From an uncultured Saprospiraceae bacterium (GTDB taxonomy: Bacteria > Bacteroidota > Bacteroidia > Chitinophagales > Saprospiraceae): 64,000 bases of DNA. Position numbers and translations under genes: made by a program. Within the stretch, counting starts at the first letter, position 1, and the number at the start of each line of letters is the position of its first letter. The DNA lies in NCBI GenBank assembly GCA_937926205.1, contig CALEYL010000069.1:65510-129509 (forward strand). Reading direction: 5' to 3'. The notes below the pieces were generated by a model that had not been told where the DNA came from, made no database searches, and worked only from the letters and a program-made list of their open reading frames with translations. Below, in pieces: positions 45,584 through 53,784 of this stretch.

Positions 45584-45850
45584 TCAGTCGGCGTGTTTCG
45601 CAAATAAGTAACTCGCATCCTGAACGGTTTCGATCACTTCTACCTCCTCAGGAGTGAGGTAAAGGTTCAACCTGCTTTCCAAATCCGCGATGAGAAGCAG
45701 GACGTCCAATGCGTCCATTTTCAAATCGTCCTGGAAATGCGTGTATGGGAAAATTTGAGAAGCTGGAACATTGAGCCTCCAACTGATGTGGCCAATGACC
45801 CTGTCTTGAATCCCCGTGCTTGTTTCGGCATGATGATTTGCTACTAGCAT
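45584..45850 (-). CDS. Acyl-carrier-protein-like protein lacking the carrier serine
   Basis: Taking the ATG at 45850 gives 88 residues, the normal ACP size (the open frame extends to 45967 without domain support). The fold signature is clear: IQDRVIGHISWRLNV, SQIFPYTHFQDDLKMDALDV, LLLIADLESRLNLYLTPEEVE and TVQDASYLFAKHA line up with canonical ACP helices. The phosphopantetheine site DSL reads DAL here, codon GCA, so no prosthetic group can attach there. It sits alone, not in a fatty-acid or polyketide cluster. It may have a structural or regulatory role, or be decaying. Confidence 0.75.
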   Translation of the reverse strand: MLVANHHAETSTGIQDRVIGHISWRLNVPASQIFPYTHFQDDLKMDALDVLLLIADLESRLNLYLTPEEVEVIETVQDASYLFAKHAD

Positions 45851-46162
45851 AGTTGGTAATTGATTGGTAATGAGCGCTTTGATTCGACAACTTTTAAGTG
45901 TGTTTTTTTCAGGTTGTATTTCTGAAATGCATCCCTTAAAAGCAATATGACAACGCTTATAAATCAAATTTAGTTGCTTCCGTAAGGGGCAGAATATGAT
46001 AGAGTTTAGACCAACGTTCTTATTTGCCGGATGAATGTATCCATAAGCGGGGCGACCAATCTGAAAAAATTTAGAAGGAAGGGTTGAATTCGCTGAACTG
46101 TGCCGGAAAGGACATCAAAATTAGGTGTTCAACGAATTCAACAATATGGGGGGATCAATATC
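45851..46162. other. 312-bp region with a large hairpin, no gene
   Basis: Holds the 46083-46142 inverted repeat and AT-rich sequence upstream of the ACP-like gene. No exact -7 element recognised. Confidence 0.4.
46083..46142. terminator. 16-bp inverted repeat downstream of the LOG gene
   Basis: GTTGAATTCGCTGAAC (46083-46098) / GTTCAACGAATTCAAC (46127-46142), one mismatch, 28-base loop. About 20 bases past the minus-strand stop at 46163; probably a 3'-end hairpin, though no strong U-run follows. Confidence 0.55.
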
Positions 46163-46888
46163 TTACAGTTCGTAATTTGGACTCAGTGCTGCAGCGCTTT
46201 GATTGTAGAATTTGGCAATGATTTGTACGACTTCTTCCGGACTGTCCGTGATGGGCATCAGATCGAGGTCATCAATATTTACATTGCTTTCGCGTTCCAG
46301 CATGACTTCTTTGATCCAGTCTTTCAGTCCTGTCCAATAGGCAGATCCTACCAAAACAATAGGAACCTTGCGGATTTTTCCGGTTTGAACGAGGGTCAGC
46401 ACCTCAAATAATTCATCCATGGTTCCAAAGCCTCCGGGCAATGCAACAAAGCCCTGAGCATATTTTACAAACATAACCTTTCTTACGAAGAAGTATCTGA
46501 AATTCAGGTTTTTATCCGGATCAATGTATTGATTGGACGATTGTTCGAAGGGAAGCTTGATGTTTAACCCTACCGATTTTCCGCCATATATCGTTGCCCC
46601 TTTATTGCCTGCTTCCATGATACCGGGACCGCCGCCCGTGATAACGCCATAGCCTTCTTCCGTAAGCAAGCGGGCAATGTCGACAGCCATCTTATAATAA
46701 GGATGGTCGGGGCGGGTTCTGGCAGAGCCAAATATGGAGACACAAGGGCCCATTTCATTAAGGGTTTCAAAGCCGTCTACGAATTCAGAAAGTACTTTGA
46801 ACATCGTCCAGGAGTTTTCTCCCGTGACTTCTTTATCCCATGTCTTCATGGGATGTTTCGGATTGACCATCAGTCCATTTTCCGTCAT
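46163..46888 (-). CDS. LOG-family nucleotide phosphoribohydrolase
   Basis: A 241-residue Rossmann-like protein of the LOG/TIGR00730 family. It shows VSIFGSARTRPDHP, GGGPGIMEAGNKGA and the signature PGGFGTMDELFEVLTLVQTGK. Plant-type LOG enzymes release cytokinin bases; bacterial members hydrolyse AMP or other nucleoside monophosphates (the PpnN-like role). Cytosolic; single gene. It is divergent from the glucosaminidase gene 400 bases away. Confidence 0.9.
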   Translation of the reverse strand: MTENGLMVNPKHPMKTWDKEVTGENSWTMFKVLSEFVDGFETLNEMGPCVSIFGSARTRPDHPYYKMAVDIARLLTEEGYGVITGGGPGIMEAGNKGATIYGGKSVGLNIKLPFEQSSNQYIDPDKNLNFRYFFVRKVMFVKYAQGFVALPGGFGTMDELFEVLTLVQTGKIRKVPIVLVGSAYWTGLKDWIKEVMLERESNVNIDDLDLMPITDSPEEVVQIIAKFYNQSAAALSPNYEL

Positions 46889-47287
46889 AATGTGATTTTT
46901 TTTGCAGCCAGTGCATTGGCCCGGGATCGCGCCGAGAGGTGTTTATTTTCAGGCAAAAGCAGGCGTAGTAGTAAAATTTTTTGTTTAAAAATGCCGGGAG
47001 CAACAATTGGTTATTCCCGGAACCCGGCAATTTACGAATTTCAACATCACCAAACACAGCAACGGCAAAAGTTTTGGAAAATCTGGCCGGTTATGCTACT
47101 GATTTTGTTTCAAAAGCCGGGCTATCTTAAACGTCAATTCTTGATTTTCAGTTTATTTGGCACATAAGTTTAATAAAAAAACAAAAAATGTTTTAAAATT
47201 CTTGTTTTTTAAACACAAATAGTTTTATATTTGTGAGGTCAGTTTGACACTTCAAAGCGAATTTGTCTCACAAAAAAATCATCAGAT
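46889..47287. other. 399-bp divergent intergenic region
   Basis: Carries the strong plus-strand promoter at 47202-47233 and an AT-rich stretch (47160-47230). No promoter for the LOG gene and no coding potential recognised. Confidence 0.45.
47202..47233 (+). promoter_or_regulatory. Promoter TTG-N21-TATATTTG of the glucosaminidase gene
   Basis: TTG at 47202-47204 and TATATTTG at 47226-47233 in a very AT-rich context, 54 bases before the ATG at 47288. Confidence 0.7.
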
Positions 47288-48088
47288 ATGAAGCCGCATC
47301 AACCCAATCCTTCGTCCAGGGGCCGAAACATGTCCCACCAGGCGCACAACATGCAGAGAGGCAGGGAAGAAACTTTTTTCCCAACCATTAATTTGGGGTG
47401 GATATTCAGCAAGTTATTGAGTGGTTTGAGCCGCATCTTTGTCGCATTAAAACACAAGCTGTATCAGATGACACTGGGCCATTTTGAGGGCATTCGGTTG
47501 CCCTGGCTGAAAATTGGTGTGGCCGCATTTTTTGTGTTTCTGCTTGCAAAAAAAGATTTTCAATTTTCGGTCAACATGCGCGCGCCCATGCGCACTGCTT
47601 CTACGGAACAGGCAGAAGCAACCGGTGTTGCCCTTCGTCAGAATACGATGAGCCTTGGTCAAGGTATGCTGCTGCAGGGGAGTGCCCCCTCACAGTTGTC
47701 TGAACTGGATCCCGATGCCGTTAAAGCATATATCAAGCGTTTTTCCAGGGTTGCCATTGCTGAAATGCAAAAGTATGGCATTCCGGCGAGTGTGAATATG
47801 GGGCAAGCCATTTTGGAAAGCCGTGCCGGCACTTCTAATATGGTAAGGGAAGAGAACAATCACTTTGGCAGACCACTTTCCGGTAAGTCTTATGCCAGTG
47901 CCTGGGAAAACTGGCGTACCCATAGCCTGACGTTGAAATCTTCCTTTCCGGAAGCCTTTGAAAACGGCAATAGCTATAAGAAATGGGCTAAGGCATTGAA
48001 GGCATATAGCCAGGATCGGAATTATGCTGAAAAGCTGCTGAATGTTATCGACACCTATCAACTATATCTTTTGGATGAAGAACTTTAA
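47288..48088 (+). CDS. Membrane-anchored GH73-type N-acetylglucosaminidase
   Basis: A 266-residue protein. The N-terminal third is cytoplasmic and basic, a single membrane helix (WLKIGVAAFFVFLLA, about 75-90) follows, and the C-terminal glucosaminidase domain (about 150-266) has the catalytic-glutamate motif GQAILESRAGTS and NNHFGRPLSG. Classical members carry NNxFGIK; here the tail of this motif differs. The domain cleaves peptidoglycan glycan strands (FlgJ/LytD family), acting in the periplasm. A conspicuous promoter lies upstream and a weak tail downstream. Confidence 0.85.
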   Translation: MKPHQPNPSSRGRNMSHQAHNMQRGREETFFPTINLGWIFSKLLSGLSRIFVALKHKLYQMTLGHFEGIRLPWLKIGVAAFFVFLLAKKDFQFSVNMRAPMRTASTEQAEATGVALRQNTMSLGQGMLLQGSAPSQLSELDPDAVKAYIKRFSRVAIAEMQKYGIPASVNMGQAILESRAGTSNMVREENNHFGRPLSGKSYASAWENWRTHSLTLKSSFPEAFENGNSYKKWAKALKAYSQDRNYAEKLLNVIDTYQLYLLDEEL

Positions 48089-48211
48089 CTGTTGATTATC
48101 AGCTATTTTTACACAAAGGGTTTAACCCGGAAATCACCCGACGCTGATGTCTCAAAACTTATTCTTTCCATTTTGTTTCTTTTCTCAGTGGTTTTCTCAT
48201 GAATGTACAGA

Positions 48212-48243
48212 CGGCTGCCTCCGACAGGCAGCCGCTTTTTTTT
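48212..48243 (+). terminator. Intrinsic terminator
   Basis: 9-bp stem CGGCTGCCT / AGGCAGCCG with a 5-base loop and a run of eight T, 124 bases after the glucosaminidase stop. Confidence 0.9.
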
Positions 48244-48370
48244 CATAGTCTGGCTTGAGCTTGAAACAAGCTTTTTGAAAGTTTTAACAATTTTTATGAG
48301 GTAATAAGCAGTATTTTGCGTTACCTATATTTTATTATCCTAATTATTGGCCGATAAAATCTGTTCCCTC

Positions 48371-49492
48371 ATGAAGAATCCCGTTTCTTATTTGGCAGTG
48401 GCTTCGCTCAGCTCCATGGTCTCGTTTTTTATCTTTCAGTTTTTTTTCAACCCCAATGCTGGTTCTTTTGAATCCGGAGAAAATGCGGAAGCCAAACTGG
48501 TGAACGAAGCCTTTCCGGAACGGGTCAATACAAGCCCTGTTAGGGCCTTGCCCGATAACAACATGGATTTTCGATTGGTATCAAAATCAATTACGCCTTC
48601 CGTTGTGAACGTGTCAGCGATGAATGGATCGGGATACCGTTCTTCTTCGGGATCCGGAGTGGTTCTGACCGCTGACGGCTATATTGTGACCAACCACCAT
48701 GTAGTTGAAAATAGCTCGAAAGTGGAAATTACTTTGTCCGATAAGCGGGAACTGGTGGCTAAAATTGTTGGCATTGATCGGAATACAGATCTGGCTTTAC
48801 TTAAAGTGGAAGCCAGAAACCTGAACCCGGTATCATTTGGCAATTCCGATTTGGTGGAAGTGGGAGAGTGGGTGCTCGCGGTTGGCAATCCATTTAATCT
48901 GACCTCGACTGTGACGGCAGGTATTGTCAGTGCGAAAGCCCGCAACATCAATATTCTGGGCAATGCTTACGCCATTGAGTCTTTTATCCAAACTGATGCT
49001 GTTGTGAATCCGGGCAATAGCGGGGGCGCATTGGTGAATACCAGAGGAGAACTGATTGGCATTAATACCGCGATCATCACCGAGCGGGGAAGCTACGAAG
49101 GCTATTCATTTGCCATTCCGGCTAACCTGGTCCGTAAAGTTGTTGAAGACATTCGTCAATATGGTTCTGTTCGCCGGGCTGTACTGGGAGTTCAAATTCA
49201 GGAAGTGAGCGGAGCGATGGTCAGCAGATTGGGTTTACCCTCTGCTTCAGGTGCTTACATTTCCAGAGTATATCCTTCCAGCAGCGCAGAAAGCGCTGGA
49301 CTCCAGTTTGGAGATGTCATCATTACAGTGAATGATGTGACCATTGCATCCATGCCAGAGCTTCAGGAACAGGTTGGCCGTTACCGCCCTGGCGATCTCA
49401 TTAGTCTTGAGTACTACCGTTCCGGAAAAAAATACCGACGCGACAATGTCCGGCTGAAGCCCATTGAGCAATCGTCTGCTTTGACCGATTAG
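48371..49492 (+). CDS. HtrA/DegP-like serine protease with PDZ domain
   Basis: About 373 residues from the ATG at 48371. An N-terminal membrane or signal segment (about 7-26) is followed by a trypsin-like domain with the complete triad: His110 in VTNHHVVE, Asp140 in RNTDLALLK, Ser217 in NPGNSGGALV. One PDZ domain (about 270-365) has GAYISRVYPSSSAESAGLQFGD. With a single PDZ it resembles DegS-type or short HtrA proteases, acting in the periplasm on misfolded envelope proteins. The last four bases overlap manA on the other strand. Confidence 0.92.
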   Translation: MKNPVSYLAVASLSSMVSFFIFQFFFNPNAGSFESGENAEAKLVNEAFPERVNTSPVRALPDNNMDFRLVSKSITPSVVNVSAMNGSGYRSSSGSGVVLTADGYIVTNHHVVENSSKVEITLSDKRELVAKIVGIDRNTDLALLKVEARNLNPVSFGNSDLVEVGEWVLAVGNPFNLTSTVTAGIVSAKARNINILGNAYAIESFIQTDAVVNPGNSGGALVNTRGELIGINTAIITERGSYEGYSFAIPANLVRKVVEDIRQYGSVRRAVLGVQIQEVSGAMVSRLGLPSASGAYISRVYPSSSAESAGLQFGDVIITVNDVTIASMPELQEQVGRYRPGDLISLEYYRSGKKYRRDNVRLKPIEQSSALTD

Positions 49493-50715
49493 GGTTGGCT
49501 TTGGCCCGAGTTTATACCCGCCATGTAAAGCTTACCGCTTTCCTGCGCAGAAATCCTGTAGTGTTGCCCTTCCGGTATGAGGAAACAATCGCCTCTCCGG
49601 AAGGGCAATTCTTCATTTACAACGACGGCGCCATCGAGTACGATAAAAATATGAGGGCCGCAGGCACTTACAGCTGTATGCGCTTGTTGTGTGCCGAGGG
49701 TTATGCTACTCAATTCAAAATCCGGCGCAGGCGTAGGAAATACAGTTTCAACGTCTGAGCGTTTTACGCCGTTCAAAATATTGGGAATGACCGGTTCAAA
49801 ATTTATATGTTTCAAAAGCAAAGCAACATCGATGTGTTTGTTGGTAAGGCCTCCCCTGAATACGTTATCTGAATTGGCCATCAATTCTACATTCACACCT
49901 TCCAGATAGGCGTGGGGGATTCCTGCGCCCTGAAAAATAGCTTCTCCTGCCTGTAAATAAACAAGGTTGAATAAATAAATGGAAAATATACCCCTGTCGT
50001 AAAGCCCGCTTGCAGGCTGGAAAGATATCATGGCGCGCCATGCCCAAAAATCCGGGTGATGTTTTTCCTGCGGCGGGGCAGAAGCCAGTCTTTTATGAAG
50101 GGGGGCAAGTCTGCTATCCACTTCGGCCTGGGGCATTTCCATCACATAGCGGTATGCGGCTGCTATACCTTCTGATTCCCAAATCGGAATTAAAAAAAGC
50201 AACTCAGGTGTTTCATGAAGGATTGTGTTGGTCGTGGCTGCTTCACGAAATCCATGCAGCAGCCAAAAGTCTGTCAACGCAACCATGATTTCGGGCTTGT
50301 GGTTGTCGTCCTTAAAGTTTCGGGTAGATGAATTCAGCGGCACTCCCGCCTCATTCTCCTCGCGAAACCCGGCCACAGCTGCCGCTTTATTGGGGTGAAC
50401 CTGAATGGAAAGCATCGAACGAACATCCAGAACCTTAAAAAGGTATGGAAGCCTGTGGCCAAACTGTGCAATGAGATTTTTACCCAACCATGCCGGCGCA
50501 GCTTCAAATAAATGATGGAGTGGGATGACCCCTTCCGGGAGTATTGCTTTCGCTGGTGCCCCCGGGTGATCTCCCATCCACAGTTCAGCAAAAGGTTGAT
50601 CATCAGGATTTTCTGCTCCAATTAATGTCGGAATGTAGGTTGTGCCCCCCCAATCGTAATGTTGTACAGTTCCGGAGAGTTTTATGATTTGAGGCTTTGT
50701 GGTAATCTTCATCAT
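49489..50715 (-). CDS. manA: Mannose-6-phosphate isomerase, class I
   Basis: A 408-residue type I phosphomannose isomerase. Zinc-site motifs are SIQVHPNK and DDNHKPEIMVALTDFWLLHGF. The signature PHAYLEGVNVELMANSDNVFRGGLTNKH carries the catalytic residues, and a cupin-like C-terminal domain follows. It interconverts mannose-6-phosphate and fructose-6-phosphate, feeding GDP-mannose synthesis. Two adjacent ATGs mark the start. Confidence 0.93.
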   Translation of the reverse strand: MMKITTKPQIIKLSGTVQHYDWGGTTYIPTLIGAENPDDQPFAELWMGDHPGAPAKAILPEGVIPLHHLFEAAPAWLGKNLIAQFGHRLPYLFKVLDVRSMLSIQVHPNKAAAVAGFREENEAGVPLNSSTRNFKDDNHKPEIMVALTDFWLLHGFREAATTNTILHETPELLFLIPIWESEGIAAAYRYVMEMPQAEVDSRLAPLHKRLASAPPQEKHHPDFWAWRAMISFQPASGLYDRGIFSIYLFNLVYLQAGEAIFQGAGIPHAYLEGVNVELMANSDNVFRGGLTNKHIDVALLLKHINFEPVIPNILNGVKRSDVETVFPTPAPDFELSSITLGTQQAHTAVSACGPHIFIVLDGAVVVNEELPFRRGDCFLIPEGQHYRISAQESGKLYMAGINSGQSQP

Positions 50716-51306
50716 ACGTTTTTAAAGATAAGTCCAATCCCGGATGAACGCCGCTGCGTATCAACTTTCTGAAATGGAATGATTCCCGGGTTCATCGTTT
50801 TTAGTATTGGCATTTTGCGGGGTGAATATCTGTCTTTTTCAGCGTCTTTGCCTTATCTGATAAGGATCAAAATATTTTATTTAGCAAGTGTGACTTATTA
50901 CATTTTTATCGTCTTTAAGTTGTATTTGGCTCAAAAGTCAATTCCTATCAAACACTATGAAATGCTGCTACTTATTTTGCTCCCAAATTATTTTAGCAAT
51001 GTTTAACCCCAAATACCAACCTTGTTTTGCCAACATTTCAACAACGCGGAGACGGATTTTTTTCCGTTTTTGAAAAAGGAAGGGCAACTGAAAACCGATA
51101 AACCTATTTCATTCGTATGTAAAAATGTATTGGTCAACTTACGTCATTCGTGAGTTGCATCATTAGGTTTGGTTAACGCCTGTTACACAGCAGGTGAAAT
51201 TTTAAGTAAGGGGGAATGGTTGTCAGGTCAACTCCGGAGACATCTCTGGACACCTGGCAACTTTTTTTGTTTTACAGCGCCTGTCATTTTCCCTATATTT
51301 GCGCCC
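50716..51306. other. 591-bp intergenic region before ruvX
   Basis: The longest gene-free stretch outside the repeat tracts. An ATG frame at 50779-51006 (75 hydrophobic residues) is too weak to call. The ruvX -7 element lies at the right end. No tRNA, repeat or structured RNA recognised; a short unrecognised non-coding RNA cannot be excluded. Confidence 0.4.
51294..51301 (+). promoter_or_regulatory. -7 element (TATATTTG) abutting the ruvX start
   Basis: Exact TAnnTTTG with five bases to the ATG at 51307; TTTG at 51266-51269 lies 24 bases upstream. Predicts a leaderless or nearly leaderless ruvX message. Confidence 0.55.
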
Positions 51307-51729
51307 ATGCCTAGAATACTGGCCATAGATTACGGAACCAAGCGGACCGGCATTGCAGTAAGCGATCCCATGAAGATCATTGCAAGCGGACTGGATACGG
51401 TGCCTACAACTGAAATTTTCAACTTTCTGACAGCGTATTTAAAAGACGAAGAAGTTGAAACCTTTGTTGTGGGAGAGCCCATGTATCCGGACGGAAATCC
51501 GGCGCAAATTGCCCACCTCGTTGTGGGTTTTGTCCGCAATCTGAAAAAACTTTTCCCACATATTCCTGTCGTGATGCAGGATGAACGCTATACTTCTGAG
51601 GAAGCCAAACGCGTCATTTTGCAAAGCGGCGTTTCTCAAAAAAAGCGCCGGGATAAAAGTCTGGTGGACAAAATTAGTGCCGTCCTCATTCTACAGGAGT
51701 ATATGGAACAAACGCAGTATCGCACCTGA
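51307..51729 (+). CDS. ruvX: Putative Holliday junction resolvase RuvX (YqgF)
   Basis: 140 residues from the ATG at 51307, the standard family length; an earlier frame extension is rejected. The RNase-H-like motifs are MPRILAIDYGTKRTGIAVSD (first acidic residue), FVVGEPMYPDGN, VVMQDERYTSEEA (Glu) and KSLVDKISAVLIL (final Asp). YqgF proteins also take part in 16S rRNA 5'-end processing in E. coli. It is followed by def after a 108-bp gap that holds a heptamer array. Confidence 0.93.
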   Translation: MPRILAIDYGTKRTGIAVSDPMKIIASGLDTVPTTEIFNFLTAYLKDEEVETFVVGEPMYPDGNPAQIAHLVVGFVRNLKKLFPHIPVVMQDERYTSEEAKRVILQSGVSQKKRRDKSLVDKISAVLILQEYMEQTQYRT

Positions 51730-51797
51730 GGAAGGAGTTTGATTGTTAGGTTTCACAGCTAATCAAAACAATCCTTTGATTGACTCTGTTTTTTGAA

Positions 51798-51832
51798 ATC
51801 TAACATCTAATATCTAACATCTAACGTCTATA
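51798..51832. repeat. Heptamer tandem array (ATCTAAC) just before def
   Basis: Four 7-bp units ATCTAAC, ATCTAAT, ATCTAAC, ATCTAAC (51798-51825) plus a degenerate fifth. The array ends five bases before the def ATG. A GTTAGGTTTC arm about 50 bases upstream is complementary to the GAAATCTAAC at the array start. The same word recurs before fabI. Confidence 0.85.
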
Positions 51833-51837
51833 CAAGC

Positions 51838-52401
51838 ATGATTTTGCCAATTTACGCCTATGGTCAGCCTGTTTTAAAAAAAGTGGGCGAAGACATTACC
51901 GCAGACTATCCGGAACTGCAGACCTTAATCGCCAACATGTGGGAGACGATGTACAATGCCCATGGCGTTGGTCTTGCAGCGCCTCAGATCGGGTTATCCA
52001 TTCGCCTTTTTGTGGTAGACAGCGGACCGATGATGGACGAAGGCAAAGAAGCTGAAGGCATTAAGCGGGTTTTTATCAACGCCCGAAAAATTGAAGAAAC
52101 AGGAACACCGGCTTCCTATGAAGAAGGCTGTCTGAGTATTCCCGACATTCGGGGCGATGTGGATCGTCCTCCTGTGTTGCGTCTGCGTTATCTGGATGAA
52201 AATTTTGTGGAACACGAAGAAGTCTTCACCGGCTTAAATGCACGCGTCATCCAGCACGAATACGACCACATTGACGGCGTCCTGTTTGTTGAGCGCCTCA
52301 AGCCCCTGAAAAAGCGCCTGGTTCAACGCAAGTTGGAAAACATTCGGAAAGGACTGGCCGATGCGGATTACCGAATGAAATTTTATACCGTTCGCTATTA
52401 G
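51838..52401 (+). CDS. def: Peptide deformylase
   Basis: A 187-residue PDF. The three metal-enzyme motifs are HGVGLAAPQIG (motif 1), EEGCLSIP (motif 2, cysteine ligand about 98) and QHEYDHIDG (motif 3, HExxH). It removes the N-formyl group from nascent proteins at the ribosome. The stop overlaps the convergent thioredoxin-fold gene by four bases. The start codon follows the heptamer array almost directly. Confidence 0.95.
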   Translation: MILPIYAYGQPVLKKVGEDITADYPELQTLIANMWETMYNAHGVGLAAPQIGLSIRLFVVDSGPMMDEGKEAEGIKRVFINARKIEETGTPASYEEGCLSIPDIRGDVDRPPVLRLRYLDENFVEHEEVFTGLNARVIQHEYDHIDGVLFVERLKPLKKRLVQRKLENIRKGLADADYRMKFYTVRY

Positions 52402-52958
52402 TCTTTTAGCTTAGAAGTGCTGTAATTTTTTTCGTAAGAAGACCACGGTGTCTTTTTATAAGCATCCGTAGCGAAATAAGAAGCTATTTGTTCAAACTCG
52501 AAAGGGCTGCGGAAGCCCGGGATGCTTTGAATTAATCCAAGATCTTCATCCAGAAACACGAGCGAAGGAAAACTCAGGCGCTCACCAAGGAAAACTACAG
52601 CCAGCTCATTGTAGCCATGTTTTCCGCTGCGAACGAATTTATAGACTTTTGCTTTGTAAGTGAGGTCCTCTTTGGTTTCCGCATCAAATTTGACTGCGTA
52701 GAAGTTTTCATTGATGTAACGGGCAATTTCCGGGTTCTGAAAAGTAGCTTTGTCCATGCGTTCGCACCATTGACACCATTGGGTGTAAACATCCAGGAGT
52801 ACTTTGCGCTTTTGCTTTTGGGAAAGCGTAACGGCCTCTTCCCAGGTTATCCAGTTTACTTTTTCTGCATCTCCTGCTGACTTTGCAGCGGCAGTCTGTG
52901 AAAATCCTGTGTGCTGGAGCGCGATTAATAAGCCGACTGCCAAAAAACATTTTCTCAT
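52398..52958 (-). CDS. Secreted thioredoxin-fold protein with CxxC (DUF255/SoxW-like)
   Basis: A 186-residue protein with a signal peptide (ends TGFSQ) and a thioredoxin-like fold. The active site is VYTQWCQWCERMDK (Cys62, Cys65). This CxWC with an upstream aspartate and the later YINENFYAVKFDAE strand is typical of the thioredoxin_7/DUF255-like group found in periplasmic disulfide reduction. FPSLVFLDED holds the cis-proline. It is divergent from a cysteine-based peroxiredoxin-like gene 250 bases away. Confidence 0.83.
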   Translation of the reverse strand: MRKCFLAVGLLIALQHTGFSQTAAAKSAGDAEKVNWITWEEAVTLSQKQKRKVLLDVYTQWCQWCERMDKATFQNPEIARYINENFYAVKFDAETKEDLTYKAKVYKFVRSGKHGYNELAVVFLGERLSFPSLVFLDEDLGLIQSIPGFRSPFEFEQIASYFATDAYKKTPWSSYEKNYSTSKLKD

Positions 52959-53209
52959 GTGATGATTGCTTTAATTTTCGAGGCAAAGTTAATCACAATG
53001 GAACAAAAGGTGGAAACCCTTTATGGTGTAATGGGTACACTTTAAACCAAATTTAACGATTGACCTCTGTTATGGTATGGTTATGTGAAGAAAACGAAGG
53101 TGAAGACCGGAAAATGAATTGGAAAAGTTGATTATTTGCAACACCTTTCCCTACCTGAAAACTTTTTTTGTGGCGTCTTGTTTCTAATGAGTCTAAAATC
53201 ACAAGCATC

Positions 53210-53758
53210 ATGGCCGTTCAAGTCGATCAGGAAATTATGCAGCAAATGATCACCAATAAGGGCGATAACTTGCTTGCGTTGTCTCGTCAACATGGCATCT
53301 TGCTCGTGTTTCTGCGCCATTTCGGTTGCACCTTTTGCCGCAAAGGTCTTGCAACGATCTCTGAAAAAAGGGCGGAAATTGAAGAAAAGGGCTTAATCAT
53401 TGTGTTTGTCCACATGACAACAAGTGATGTTGCCGATACCTATTTTGAGCGGTATGAAATCCCCAATCCTGTTTACATCAGCGATCCAGAATGTCGTTTT
53501 TATGCTGAATTTGGTTTGACTAAAGGAACCTTTACTCAATTGTTCGGCCTCCAAACGTGGATACGCGGTTTTCAGGCAGGCATCGTAGAGGGGCATGGCA
53601 TCGGACCCCGTTTGGGAGATGATTTTCAAATGCCGGGTGTTTTTATGATTCAGAATGGGGACATCATTGAGTCTTTTGTACATAAATTAGCATCCGATCA
53701 ACCGGATTACGATCAATTGCTTCGGAATTGTTGCGGTATTCCGAAGGCGTTCGGCTAA
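53210..53758 (+). CDS. Peroxiredoxin-like (PRXL2/SelL-type) thiol protein
   Basis: 182 residues from the ATG at 53210. A thioredoxin-like fold with the redox motif FLRHFGCTFCRKG (Cys40, Cys43), as in the AhpC/TSA-related PRXL2/SelL group. Downstream are VHMTTSDVADTYFERY and PVYISDPECRFYAEFGL. The protein has no signal peptide, so it is probably cytosolic, and should reduce peroxides or disulfides. The next gene, a VWA protein, starts 26 bases later and may be co-transcribed. Confidence 0.83.
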   Translation: MAVQVDQEIMQQMITNKGDNLLALSRQHGILLVFLRHFGCTFCRKGLATISEKRAEIEEKGLIIVFVHMTTSDVADTYFERYEIPNPVYISDPECRFYAEFGLTKGTFTQLFGLQTWIRGFQAGIVEGHGIGPRLGDDFQMPGVFMIQNGDIIESFVHKLASDQPDYDQLLRNCCGIPKAFG

Positions 53759-53784
53759 TGTTTCACTTTTTATAACAATACCAT

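Noticed and set aside
50779..51006. 75-residue hydrophobic frame before ruvX
   Set aside because: AT-rich sequence produces such frames by chance; no initiation signal, terminator or family resemblance.
51798..51832. CRISPR-like or regulatory operator array
   Set aside because: Seven-base period without spacers; better described as a tandem heptamer repeat.
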